Shown here: positions 1 to 8,835 of the stretch, piece after piece
How positions within the stretch are numbered: the first letter of the stretch is position 1
Layout of the letters: each line of letters opens with the position of its first letter
Source of the DNA: Variovorax davisae
GTDB taxonomy: Bacteria > Pseudomonadota > Gammaproteobacteria > Burkholderiales > Burkholderiaceae_C
NCBI RefSeq assembly: GCF_030316845.1
Contig: NZ_JASZYS010000011.1
Coordinates: 62,001-126,000, forward strand
Length of the DNA: 64,000 bases
Direction: 5' to 3'
Notes under the pieces: generated by a model
The model's input: only the letters and a program-made list of their open reading frames with translations
Databases searched by the model: none
What the model was told of the DNA's origin: nothing
Position numbers and translations under genes: made by a program

Positions 1-484
1 GGTCGTAGCGCTTGTTGCGCGGGACCTGCTGCTTCTTCGAGAAGTTGCGGGCCTCGGCATCCTGGAAGGAGGTGACCACGTTCCAGGCGGCGCGCCCGGC
101 GCTCAGGTGGTCGAGCGTCGCGAACGAGCGCGCGACCTCGAAGGGCTCGTAGTGGCTGGTCGAGCGGGTCGAGGCCAGCCCGAGGTGCCGCGTCGCGGCC
201 GCCATGATCGACAGCACCACCACCGGGTCCAGCCGCAGCGACCCGAGCGCGCCGTAGCGCAGCTGGGTGTCGTTGCTGCCCTGGTAGCGGTCGGGCACGG
301 CGAGGATGTCGGCGAAGAAGGCGAGGTCGAACAGGCCTTTTTCGAGCGTGCGTGCGATGCCCTGGTAGTAGTCGGCATCGAGCCAGCCGCTTTCGGATGC
401 CGGGTAGCGCCAGCCGCCCGGGCGGCCGGGGCCGGCCGTGACGAAGGCCGCGAGGTGGATCTTCCTGTCGCTGGGTCGGGTCAT
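1..484 (-). CDS. LLM-class flavin-dependent monooxygenase (NtaA/SnaA/DszA type), N-terminal part only
   Basis: The first ~161 residues of a two-component flavin monooxygenase; the rest lies left of the window. The family uses FMNH2 supplied by a separate reductase and O2, often to cleave C-S or C-N bonds. The visible part has the early beta strand (KIHLAAF), the FDLAFFADI segment, and the conserved RAAWNVVTS segment around residue 135 followed by ARNFSKK, typical of NtaA/SnaA/DszA members. The ATG at 484 lies 3 bp after the stop of the SsuA-like gene, so it is the last visible gene of the permease-ATPase-binding protein operon reading left. That context points to desulfonation of the imported compound. 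The substrate cannot be told. Confidence 0.88.
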   Translation of the reverse strand, partial: MTRPSDRKIHLAAFVTAGPGRPGGWRYPASESGWLDADYYQGIARTLEKGLFDLAFFADILAVPDRYQGSNDTQLRYGALGSLRLDPVVVLSIMAAATRHLGLASTRSTSHYEPFEVARSFATLDHLSAGRAAWNVVTSFQDAEARNFSKKQQVPRNKRYD

Positions 485-487
485 GAA

Positions 488-1624
488 TCAGGCTCCCAGT
501 TCGGCGGTGACGAGCTTCTTGATCGCATCGAACTTCGGGTCGAGCAGGAAGCTGCGCACGTCGACCTTGTTCGGCAGCACGCCGAGCGACTGGAAGTTGT
601 CGGCCAGGTCCTGCGTCGAGTCGGCGGCCGCGGCGTCGATCGGCTTGAGCACGACGGCCCCCGAGTCGGACAGGCGGGCGTCGACGATGAGCTGGCGATA
701 GACCTTCTCCTCGACGCTGCCGGCCTCGAAGCCCCCGAGCTTGGCCCAGGAGGCCACCGTCTCGTCCGGATGCGCGACCGCGTACTGCTGCGCCTCGCGG
801 ATCAGCCGCACCAGCCGGGCCACCACCTGCGGGTTCTTGTCGGCGAAGTCGGTGCGCGCCACGTAGAAGGCGTAGTCGTAGGTCTTGACGTTCGGCAAGG
901 TGCGCGCCTTGTCGCCGAGCTTGGCCAGGGCCAGGCCGCTGGCCGGCTGCCAGTGGATCCAGGCGTCCACGCTGCCCTGGGCGAAGGCGGTGTAGGCGTC
1001 CGCGCCGCTGAGGCTGACCGCCTGCACGTCGGCCAGCCGCAGGCCCGCGCTTTCGAGGTACTTGATCAGGCTGTAGGTGCCGGTGGTGCCGTTCTGATGG
1101 GCGATCTTCCTGCCCTTCAGGTCGGCGGCGGAGCGGATCGGCGAATCCTTCGCCACCAGCACGTCGACCTCGGTGGCCGGCAGCGGGTAGGCCGCCAGCG
1201 GCACGATCGGAACGTCGGCCGCGACCGCGTTGACGATCGCCGTGGCGGTCGCGAAGCTGAAGTCGACCCCGCCGGCCTTGATGCCTTCCATGACCGGCAG
1301 CGATGCGGTGAAGCCCGGCTGCCACACCACCTTGGCCGCGATCTCGTCTTCGAGCTTGCGGCCGCCGTCGCCAGCGCGCAGCGACGCGAAGACGCCCGTG
1401 CGGCCGTCGCCGATGATCGCGATCGTGAGTTGCGGTGGGGCGGCGGCGGTCGGTGCGGCGGGTGCCGGGGCTGCGGGCGCGGCGGCCGGGGCGTCGCCCT
1501 TGCCGCAGCCGACCAGCGCCAGCGCGCCGGCGCCGCCGGCCAGTGCCAGCCCGCTCAGGCTGAGGAAACGACGCCTGGCGGCCAGGGACTCGGTGTCGGG
1601 AGGGAGGTGCTTGTCGATCGGCAT
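488..1624 (-). CDS. SsuA/TauA-type ABC substrate-binding lipoprotein (Tat)
   Basis: A 378-residue periplasmic binding protein for a sulfonate-type importer. The N-terminus has a twin-arginine motif (RRRFLSLSG) and then a lipobox ending LVGC, so it is probably Tat-exported and lipid-anchored. An Ala/Pro-rich linker of about 20 residues follows before the mature domain starts at TIAIIGDGRTG. The body has the SsuA/NMT1-like order, with the conserved stretch LKGRKIAHQNGTTG and VDAWIHWQP in the hinge and ligand region. It sits 50 bp after the ATPase gene and just before the monooxygenase, as in ssu operons. An aliphatic or aryl sulfonate ligand is inferred from the family and neighbours. Confidence 0.88.
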   Translation of the reverse strand: MPIDKHLPPDTESLAARRRFLSLSGLALAGGAGALALVGCGKGDAPAAAPAAPAPAAPTAAAPPQLTIAIIGDGRTGVFASLRAGDGGRKLEDEIAAKVVWQPGFTASLPVMEGIKAGGVDFSFATATAIVNAVAADVPIVPLAAYPLPATEVDVLVAKDSPIRSAADLKGRKIAHQNGTTGTYSLIKYLESAGLRLADVQAVSLSGADAYTAFAQGSVDAWIHWQPASGLALAKLGDKARTLPNVKTYDYAFYVARTDFADKNPQVVARLVRLIREAQQYAVAHPDETVASWAKLGGFEAGSVEEKVYRQLIVDARLSDSGAVVLKPIDAAAADSTQDLADNFQSLGVLPNKVDVRSFLLDPKFDAIKKLVTAELGA

Positions 1625-1674
1625 GGCAGAAAGTCCTGTGATGGGCTTGAAAAGAAAAGGGGGTGGGGAACGGC

Positions 1675-2415
1675 TCAGGCGCCGGCCTGCGCGGCCTGCG
1701 CAGTCACCAGGCCTTCGAGCAGCTCTTCCTTGAGCGCGGCCAGTTCCGGGTCGCCGCGATGGCGCGGCCGCTCGCGGTCGATGGCCAGGTCGCGGGCCAC
1801 GCGGCCGTCGCGCATCAGCAGCACGCGGTCGGCCAGGATCAGCGCCTCCTCGACGTCGTGCGTGACCAGCAGCACGGTGCGCGGCCGGCGCGCGAGCAGG
1901 CCTTCGAGCAGCAGCTGCATCGACGCCCGCGTGATCGCATCGAGCGCGCCGAAGGGTTCGTCGAGCAGCAGCAGCTCGGGCTCGTGGATCAGCGCGCGCG
2001 CCAGCGCCACGCGCTGGCGCTGGCCGCCGGACAGCACCACCGGATAGTCGTCGTCGCGACCGGCCAGGCCCACCGCGGCCAGCAGCGCGCGGGCATCGTC
2101 GTCGCGGCCGCGCAGGCCCAGCGTCACGTTGCGCAGCACCGAGCGCCAGGGCATCAGCCGGTCTTCCTGGAACATCATGCGGATGTCCGGCGCGGGGCTG
2201 CGCGAGCGCAGCTCGACCCGGCCCGAGGTCGGTGGCTCCAGTCCCGCCACGATGCGCAGCAGGGTCGACTTGCCGACGCCGCTGGCGCCGATCAGGGCGA
2301 CGAACTGGCCGGCCGGAATCTCGAGCTCGAGCGCATGCAGCACGCTGCGTTCGCCGAAGGCCTTGGCGACACCCAGCAGGCTGAGTCCGTCGCCTTGGGG
2401 CGATGTGCGGGTCAT
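1675..2415 (-). CDS. SsuB/TauB-type ABC transporter ATPase
   Basis: A 246-residue nucleotide-binding subunit powering the sulfonate-type importer. Visible motifs are Walker A GASGVGKST (residues 43-51), Q-loop MFQEDRLMPW (about 81-90), signature LSGGQ (128-132) and Walker B LLLLDEP (148-154), then the switch histidine in LLVTHDVEEA. The MPW after the Q-loop is common in SsuB/TauB/NrtD proteins. The ATG at 2415 overlaps the permease stop by 4 bp (ATGA), which fixes the start and implies translational coupling. Longer reading-frame extensions upstream only shadow the permease gene. Confidence 0.93.
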   Translation of the reverse strand: MTRTSPQGDGLSLLGVAKAFGERSVLHALELEIPAGQFVALIGASGVGKSTLLRIVAGLEPPTSGRVELRSRSPAPDIRMMFQEDRLMPWRSVLRNVTLGLRGRDDDARALLAAVGLAGRDDDYPVVLSGGQRQRVALARALIHEPELLLLDEPFGALDAITRASMQLLLEGLLARRPRTVLLVTHDVEEALILADRVLLMRDGRVARDLAIDRERPRHRGDPELAALKEELLEGLVTAQAAQAGA

Positions 2416-3317
2416 CGGGCCGCTCCCTTGGCGTAGTTCGGATGCCAGCGCAGCAGGCGCCGCTCGATGGCGCGCGTGATCGAGTCGGCCAGCCAGCCGG
2501 CGATGGCGTACAGCACGATCGCCAGCAGGATGACGTCGGTGCGCAGCAACTCCCGCGCGTTCTGCACCATGTAGCCGATGCCGTCGCGCGAGGCGATGGT
2601 CTCGCCGACCACCAATGTCAGCCAGGCCACGCCGAGCGCATAGCGGATGCCGGTCAGGATCGGCGCCAGCGCGCCCGGCAGCACCACGCCGGCGATCAGG
2701 CCGAAGGGCCCGAGTCCGTACGAGCGGCCGAGCTCGATCAGCTTGGGGTCGACGCCGCGGATGCCGCTCATCGTGTTGATGTAGACCGGGAACAGCGAGC
2801 CCATCGCCACCAGCAGCACGCGCGGCTCCTCGCCGATGCCGAACCACAGGATCATCAGCGGCACCAGCGCCAGGTGCGGAATGGTGCGCACCATCTGCAG
2901 CGAGCGGTCGAGCAGGCCGTGCGCCAGGCTCGACAGGCCGACCAGGAAGCCCAGCACCAGCCCGGTCGCGGCACCGGTCAGGAAGCCGATGGCGACGCGG
3001 CGCAGGCTGACCAGGATGTCGCGCTGCAGTTCGCCGCGCTCGGCGAGCACCCAGGCGGCGCGCAGCACGTCGGACGGTGCCGGCAGGATGCCCGCGGGCA
3101 GCCGGCCGATGGCCGAGAAGTACTGCCAGAGCGCGACCAGCACGACCGGCAGCAGCCAGGGCAGCAGCAGGCGCCAGCGGCTCGGCGCGCTGCGCACCGA
3201 AGCCCCTTGCTTCGGTGCGCGCGCGGCATCCGCGATGACGGTGATGTGGCTCGCGGAAACAGCGGCGGGCGGGGCGGCGGGTGGCTCGGCGGACAGGCGG
3301 GGGAGGACGGCACTCAT
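2412..3317 (-). CDS. SsuC/TauC-type ABC transporter permease
   Basis: A 301-residue inner-membrane permease of the nitrate/sulfonate/bicarbonate family. About six membrane segments are visible, starting with LLLPWLLPVVLVALWQYF near residue 50. The EAA-type cytoplasmic loop that docks the ATPase is recognisable around GVDPKLIELGRSYGLG. The ATG at 3317 is preferred; an ATG 63 bp further upstream would add an uncharged, poorly conserved tail. It is the first gene of a four-gene operon (permease, ATPase, binding protein, monooxygenase). A promoter should lie in 3318-3474. Confidence 0.9.
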   Translation of the reverse strand: MSAVLPRLSAEPPAAPPAAVSASHITVIADAARAPKQGASVRSAPSRWRLLLPWLLPVVLVALWQYFSAIGRLPAGILPAPSDVLRAAWVLAERGELQRDILVSLRRVAIGFLTGAATGLVLGFLVGLSSLAHGLLDRSLQMVRTIPHLALVPLMILWFGIGEEPRVLLVAMGSLFPVYINTMSGIRGVDPKLIELGRSYGLGPFGLIAGVVLPGALAPILTGIRYALGVAWLTLVVGETIASRDGIGYMVQNARELLRTDVILLAIVLYAIAGWLADSITRAIERRLLRWHPNYAKGAAR

Positions 3318-3474
3318 GGAAGGCGATGCGAAGTGCGCGCGCGGATGCAGCGGCACGAACAGCGTGCGGGTCGGACACACGGGGCGAGGGCCAACCTTAT
3401 CGCCCGCGGTCCTCGGCGTGAACTTGGTTTTCCGACTGTCGATATGAGAAAAACAGGTTTGCGGGACCTTCGGG
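3318..3474 (-). promoter_or_regulatory. Putative promoter region of the permease-ATPase-SsuA-monooxygenase operon
   Basis: This 157-bp gap separates two minus-strand operons. On the minus strand a GTTCAC hexamer and GATAAG are spaced 16 bp apart about 80 bp before the ATG at 3317, a plausible -35/-10 pair. Upstream of it, at 3432-3446, CATATCGACAGTCGG followed by AAAACC loosely resembles the CATAAGCAnA motif found before the other sulfur operons. A short weak hairpin followed by five T residues (minus strand, about 3460) may end the previous operon. All of this is pattern-based. Confidence 0.35.
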
Positions 3475-4542
<1,068 letters not shown>

Positions 4543-4565
4543 GAAGAGTTCGGAAAGGGAAGGGG

Positions 4566-5468
4566 TCAGTCCTTGACGCCGCCGGCCGTGAGGCCGCGCA
4601 CCAGGTACTTGCGGACCAGCACGGTGAAGACCACGACGGGCAGCATCACGAGCGTGCCGCTGGCGGCGATCTTGGTCCACTCCCAGCCTTCGTACTGCAG
4701 GAAATTGACGATCGCCACCGGCGCCGTGATCGCGTTGGTGCGGGTCAGGATCAGCGCGTAGAAGAAGTCGTTCCACGAGAAGATGAAGCACAGCACCGCG
4801 GTGGCCGCGAGCCCGGGAGCGGTGAGCGGCAGCGACACCCGCCAGAAGGCTTGCCAGATGCCGCAGCCGTCGATCCAGGCGGCTTCCTCCAGGGTCGCGG
4901 GCACCGCCTCGAAGAAGGTCTGCATCAGCCAGATCACGATCGCCAGGTTGAAGGTCAGGTAGACGATCGCGAGACCGACCACGGTGTCCTGCAGGCCGAG
5001 GTACTGGTAGGCCAGGAAGAAGGGAATCGTGAAGGCGATCGGCGGCGCCATGCGGGTCACCAGGATCCACAGCGCGATGCGGTCGCGGCCCTTGAAGTTC
5101 CAGCGCGTCAGCGCGTAGGCCGCCGGCACGCCGATCACGAGCGAGAAGCCGGTCGACAGCGTGCTGACCAGCAGGCTGTTGCCGAAGGACTTCGGGAAGT
5201 TGCCCTGCAGCAGGCTGAGGAAGCCGTCCAGCGTCGGCGTGAACAGCAGGCTGTCCTCGAAGATGTCGGCCGCCGGCCGGAAGGCCAGTTGCACCAGCCA
5301 CAGGAAGGGCGACAGCACGGCCAGCAGCAGCAGCGCCACCGCGAGTGCGCGCCCATGGCGCGAGAGCCAGGATCGAGGCCGTGCGGTGCGCGCAGGGCGC
5401 GCGGCGATGCCTTCGTCGTGGCCGAGCGCGATCTCGTCGGCGCGCCAGGTGCCGCTAGCGCTTGTCAT
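4566..5468 (-). CDS. CUT1-family ABC permease (MalG type)
   Basis: A 300-residue inner-membrane permease. About six membrane spans are visible, the first at residues ~40-60 (ALAVALLLLAVLSPFLWLV). The EAA loop is EEAAWIDGCGIWQAFWRVSLPL, placed near the C-terminal third as in MalG. Its start overlaps the end of the MalF-type gene by 14 bp and the ATPase gene follows 23 bp after its stop, so the three are clearly co-transcribed. It pairs with the MalF-type protein to form the channel. Confidence 0.92.
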   Translation of the reverse strand: MTSASGTWRADEIALGHDEGIAARPARTARPRSWLSRHGRALAVALLLLAVLSPFLWLVQLAFRPAADIFEDSLLFTPTLDGFLSLLQGNFPKSFGNSLLVSTLSTGFSLVIGVPAAYALTRWNFKGRDRIALWILVTRMAPPIAFTIPFFLAYQYLGLQDTVVGLAIVYLTFNLAIVIWLMQTFFEAVPATLEEAAWIDGCGIWQAFWRVSLPLTAPGLAATAVLCFIFSWNDFFYALILTRTNAITAPVAIVNFLQYEGWEWTKIAASGTLVMLPVVVFTVLVRKYLVRGLTAGGVKD

Positions 5469-6363
5469 GGTCGCTCCAGCCCAGCTTGCCGACCAGCCAG
5501 CTCAAGAGGAAGACACCCACCAGCATCACGGTCGCGATGGCGCTCGCATAGCCCCAGTAGGAGAAGTTGAAGGCCTGGATGAAGCCGTAGAAGTTCGTGA
5601 CCTCGGTGACGCTGCCCGGGCCGCCGTTGGTCAGCACGTAGATCAGCGGGAAGGCCTTGAAGCTGTCGATCAGGCGAAACAGCGCGCACACCACCAGCAC
5701 CGGGCGGATGTACGGCAGCACGATATGGCGGAACAGTTGCCAGCGATTGGCGCCTTCGAGCGTGGCCGCCTCGATGGGATCGTCCGGGATCATCTGCAGC
5801 GAGGCCAGCACCATCAGCATGGTGAACGGGAACCACTGCCAGGTGTCGGCCAGCGAGATGGCCCACAGCGCCGTGTCCGGGTTGGCGATCAGCGAGCGGA
5901 CCGGCCAGCCCAGCGCTTCGAGGCCGCGGTGGAGCGGACTGATGTCGGGCGTGTACATGATCTTCCAGATCAGCGCGACCACGATCGGCGGCAGCACCAT
6001 CGGGATCAGGAACACCGTCCTGGCGCCTTCGAGCACGCGCGACTTGCCGTTCAGCAGCAGCGCCAGGCCCAGGCCCGCGGCCAGCTGCAGGACCACGCTC
6101 GACACCGACAGCTTCAGCTGCACGGCGATCGATGCAAGGAAGCGGCCGTCGTGCAGCAGCTGCCGGTAGTTGACCAGCGGATCGTCGAAGCGGAAGGTGC
6201 CGGCGGGATCGGTGAGCTGCAGCGGCGTGAAGCTGGCCACCAGCAAGGCGGCCGCCGGCACCAGGGTGATCAGCAGCAGCACCGCCAGCGCGGGCGACAG
6301 CCCGGCCAGGAAGGCCCGCCGCCGCTCGCCCTGCCAGCCGGCCGCGGAGAGTGCGTGCGCCAT
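5455..6363 (-). CDS. CUT1-family ABC permease (MalF type)
   Basis: A 302-residue inner-membrane permease, partner of the MalG-type protein. It has an N-terminal span (SPALAVLLLITLVPAAALLV), a periplasmic loop, and then the core with the EAA motif IEAATLEGANRWQLFRHIVLPYIRP. The ending FLLSWLVGKLGWSDHDKR is typical of short MalF/UgpA proteins without the large P2 loop. It begins 11 bp after the binding-protein gene and ends overlapping the next permease. Confidence 0.92.
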   Translation of the reverse strand: MAHALSAAGWQGERRRAFLAGLSPALAVLLLITLVPAAALLVASFTPLQLTDPAGTFRFDDPLVNYRQLLHDGRFLASIAVQLKLSVSSVVLQLAAGLGLALLLNGKSRVLEGARTVFLIPMVLPPIVVALIWKIMYTPDISPLHRGLEALGWPVRSLIANPDTALWAISLADTWQWFPFTMLMVLASLQMIPDDPIEAATLEGANRWQLFRHIVLPYIRPVLVVCALFRLIDSFKAFPLIYVLTNGGPGSVTEVTNFYGFIQAFNFSYWGYASAIATVMLVGVFLLSWLVGKLGWSDHDKR

Positions 6364-6374
6364 CGTTCAGGCCC

Positions 6375-7733
6375 TCACAGCTTGGCGCCCGAACGCTTGA
6401 GTTCCGCGATGGTGTTGGCCTGCGCCTGCTGGAAGGCCTGCTTGGCCGACAGCTGCCCGCTGGCGATCAGCTCGATGGCCTTGTTGAGCTGCTGGTCGAC
6501 CTGCGGATAGACCGACACCGTGCGGTACTTCATGTGGCCGGTCTTGGCGGCGAGCTCGATCGAGTCGAGCGACAGCTTCGCGAGGTCGCTGCCGTTGATG
6601 ACCTGCTTCTCGCGGAAGGCCGCCGAGTCGATGTCGGAGCGCCGCGCCGGCGACCCGTAGCCCGCGGCCACGGCGCGGCCCGTGGTCTGCTTGCTCAGCG
6701 CCCACTGGATGAAGGCCCAGGCGGCCTCCTTGTTCTTCGAGCCGGCCGGAATGCCGAGGCCGTGCACGGCAGTGCCCGGGAACCGGCCCGCCGGGCCCTT
6801 GGGCACCAGGCCGAACTTCACGGTCTTGATCGTCTTGCTGGTGGCCGGGTCGCCCAGTTGCGCGAGGTGCAGCTGGCCGGCATCGGTGAAGTTGACCCGG
6901 CCCAGCTTGAGCGCCTGCGTGACCTGGTCCGGCTGGTAGGTGATCGCTCCGTCGGGGCCGAATTCCTTCAGCAGGTTGGCGTAGTACTCGCCGGCGGCGA
7001 TCGCCTCGGGCGTGTCCAGCGTCGGGAACAGGTCGTCGGGCGCCTTGCGGAAGACGTCGCCGCCGAAGGCATGCAGGTAGGGCACGAAGGTCCAGCCGTA
7101 GTGGTTGTCGGCGACGAAACCGGCCACGCGCTCCTTCCTGTTGACCGCGCGCAGCACCTTGACGAGGTCGTCGGTGGTGTCGGGAAAGCCCAGGCCGGCT
7201 TTCTCGACCAGGTCGAAGCGCGACGAGGCGGTGAGCAGGGCCTCGGCGGTCCAGGGAATGCCGTAGAGCTTGCCGTCGCGGCCGGTCTCGGGCGCGCGGG
7301 CACCGGCCAGGAAGTCGTTGACGTCCCAGTCGGCGGCGGTCAGGTTGGGGTTGCGGATGAAGTCGTCGAGCGGCGTCAGCCAGCCCGAGTTGATCCAGCG
7401 GCTCGAGTAGATGAAGGTGACGTTGACGACGTCGTAGGCCGAGCCCTTGGTCGACAGCTCGAGGTCGGCGCGCTGGTTGTAGACCGGGAAGGACGGCGCA
7501 TCGAAGTTCACCTTGGCGCCGGTGGCGGCCTCGAACTCGGGCAGCCAGCGCTGCAGCAGCGTGGGGTAGGCGGCGCTGAAGGTCGAGACGTTGAGCGTCA
7601 CGCCGGCGAATTTCTTCGCGCCACCCTGGGCGGCGGCCAGGCGCGGCAGCAGCAGCGCGCCGGCGCCGAGTGCGGCACCGGCCTGCAGCAGGCCGCGGCG
7701 GCGGCGGTCGAAAGTCGGGAGTTCTTGGGTCAT
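6375..7733 (-). CDS. Family-1 extracellular solute-binding protein (Tat-exported)
   Basis: A 452-residue binding protein of the CUT1 importer. The N-terminus carries RRRRGLLQAGAALGAGALLL, a twin-arginine signal ending in LAAAQ, so export is probably by Tat. The fold signature is that of SBP_bac_1 proteins: an early LQRWLPEFEAATGAKVNF segment, then the hinge segment with GIPWTAEALL, and a C-terminal WAFIQWALSKQTTGR helix. The ATG at 7733 follows the dioxygenase stop by 14 bp. No ligand residues can be assigned without a structure. Confidence 0.9.
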   Translation of the reverse strand: MTQELPTFDRRRRGLLQAGAALGAGALLLPRLAAAQGGAKKFAGVTLNVSTFSAAYPTLLQRWLPEFEAATGAKVNFDAPSFPVYNQRADLELSTKGSAYDVVNVTFIYSSRWINSGWLTPLDDFIRNPNLTAADWDVNDFLAGARAPETGRDGKLYGIPWTAEALLTASSRFDLVEKAGLGFPDTTDDLVKVLRAVNRKERVAGFVADNHYGWTFVPYLHAFGGDVFRKAPDDLFPTLDTPEAIAAGEYYANLLKEFGPDGAITYQPDQVTQALKLGRVNFTDAGQLHLAQLGDPATSKTIKTVKFGLVPKGPAGRFPGTAVHGLGIPAGSKNKEAAWAFIQWALSKQTTGRAVAAGYGSPARRSDIDSAAFREKQVINGSDLAKLSLDSIELAAKTGHMKYRTVSVYPQVDQQLNKAIELIASGQLSAKQAFQQAQANTIAELKRSGAKL

Positions 7734-7747
7734 GACAGGTTGCAGGT

Positions 7748-8704
7748 TCAGGCGGTGGCGGAAATGACTTCGTCGATGCGCGCGTCGTTGGTGGCTTCGG
7801 GCCGGCTGCGGGTGCGGCTGCGCTGGCCATCGATCGAGACCGCGGTCTCGCCGTGCACCGTGACGCGGCGCACCAGGCGCGGCTGGTTGCCGTAGTCGTT
7901 GATCGCGAAATGCTGGGTCGCGCGGTTGTCCCAGATCGCGACGTCGTCCTGCTGCCAGCTCCAGCGCACGGTGTTCTCGAGCCGCGTCACGCGGTTCTGC
8001 AGGATCTCGAAGATGCGGGCCGATTCCGCGCTCGACAGGCCGACCAGCTTCTTGACGAAATGGCCGAGCAGCAGCGAACGCTCGCCCGACACCGGGTGCA
8101 CGTGCACCACCGGATGCTCGGCCTCGTAGACCGCCGAGACGAACACCTTGCGGTGGTGGGTCAGGCGTTCGGCCTCGACCACCACGCGATCGGCGCCGTA
8201 GTCGTAGTCGTTGCTGTGCACGGCCCAGAGCTGGTCGGCGAGCTGCTTGAGGTGGGCCGGCAGGCGCTCGTAGGCCAGGGCCGTGTTGGCCCAGACGGTG
8301 TCGCCGCCATAGGCCGGGATCCGGACCGCGCGCAGGATCGAGATCTTCGGAAAGGCATCGACGAAGGTCACGTCGGTGTGCCAGGAGTCGGCCCGCCCGC
8401 CGCCCTTGGAGGCGTCGAGTTCGAACAGCTTCGTGCCCTGGGGCGACGGCACCGTGGGATGCGCGACGGTGCGCCCGAAGCGGGCGCCGAAGGCCTGGTG
8501 CTCGTTGTCGTCCAGATGGCCCTGGCCTCGGAAGAACAACACCTTGTGCTTCACCAGCGCGGCGTTCAGCTGCTCGACGACGTCGGCGGGCAGGTCGGCA
8601 CGCAGCGCGATGTCCTGCACCTCGCCGCCGATGTGGCCCGCCACGCGCCGGATGCGCAGGTCGCCGATGCTGGTGTCGAGGGATGAAGCGGTGTCGTGGC
8701 TCAT
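7748..8704 (-). CDS. TauD/TfdA-family Fe(II)/2-oxoglutarate dioxygenase (taurine or alkyl-sulfate type)
   Basis: A 318-residue dioxygenase that should use Fe(II), 2-oxoglutarate and O2 to hydroxylate the carbon next to a sulfonate or sulfate group, releasing sulfite or sulfate. The iron ligands are visible as H109-x-D111 (WHTDVTF) and H265 (ATQHFAI), with the 2-oxoglutarate arginine about R279/R280 (RLVRRVTVHG). GGDTVWAN is a family hallmark. It heads the operon with the CUT1 importer, so it probably acts on the compound imported by that transporter. AtsK-like alkylsulfatase activity is as plausible as taurine dioxygenase. The start has AGGAG upstream. Confidence 0.9.
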   Translation of the reverse strand: MSHDTASSLDTSIGDLRIRRVAGHIGGEVQDIALRADLPADVVEQLNAALVKHKVLFFRGQGHLDDNEHQAFGARFGRTVAHPTVPSPQGTKLFELDASKGGGRADSWHTDVTFVDAFPKISILRAVRIPAYGGDTVWANTALAYERLPAHLKQLADQLWAVHSNDYDYGADRVVVEAERLTHHRKVFVSAVYEAEHPVVHVHPVSGERSLLLGHFVKKLVGLSSAESARIFEILQNRVTRLENTVRWSWQQDDVAIWDNRATQHFAINDYGNQPRLVRRVTVHGETAVSIDGQRSRTRSRPEATNDARIDEVISATA

Positions 8705-8794
8705 CGAGGGATCTCCTGGAGGTAGGGAAGTCGTCGGTCGGGATTCGGCGGCCGATTCTGCGGGCCATGCAGCGGATCTCGAACGACCGAATCG

Positions 8795-8817
8795 TTGAAT
8801 CCGAATAAGCGAATGAT
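8795..8817. promoter_or_regulatory. Candidate activator site (AATAAGC motif) before the TauD-CUT1 operon
   Basis: On the plus strand 8804-8817 reads AATAAGCGAATGAT, preceded by TTGAATCCG. The core ATCCGAATA recurs at 22562-22570, between the SfnB-like and DmoA-like divergent genes, and AATAAGC matches the CATAAGCAnA pattern seen before other sulfur operons here. The site is about 100 bp before the ATG at 8704, a usual distance for a LysR-type activator. Its orientation relative to the gene is opposite to the other copies, so the call is moderate. Confidence 0.45.
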
Positions 8818-8835
8818 CTGAGCCGCCGAGCGCGC

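Noticed and set aside
3393..3401. GATAAGG before the permease at 3317 as a copy of the shared activator motif
   Set aside because: Its position, with GTTCAC 16 bp upstream, fits a -10 hexamer better. The weaker CATATCGACAGTCGG upstream at 3432-3446 is a more suitable activator-site candidate.
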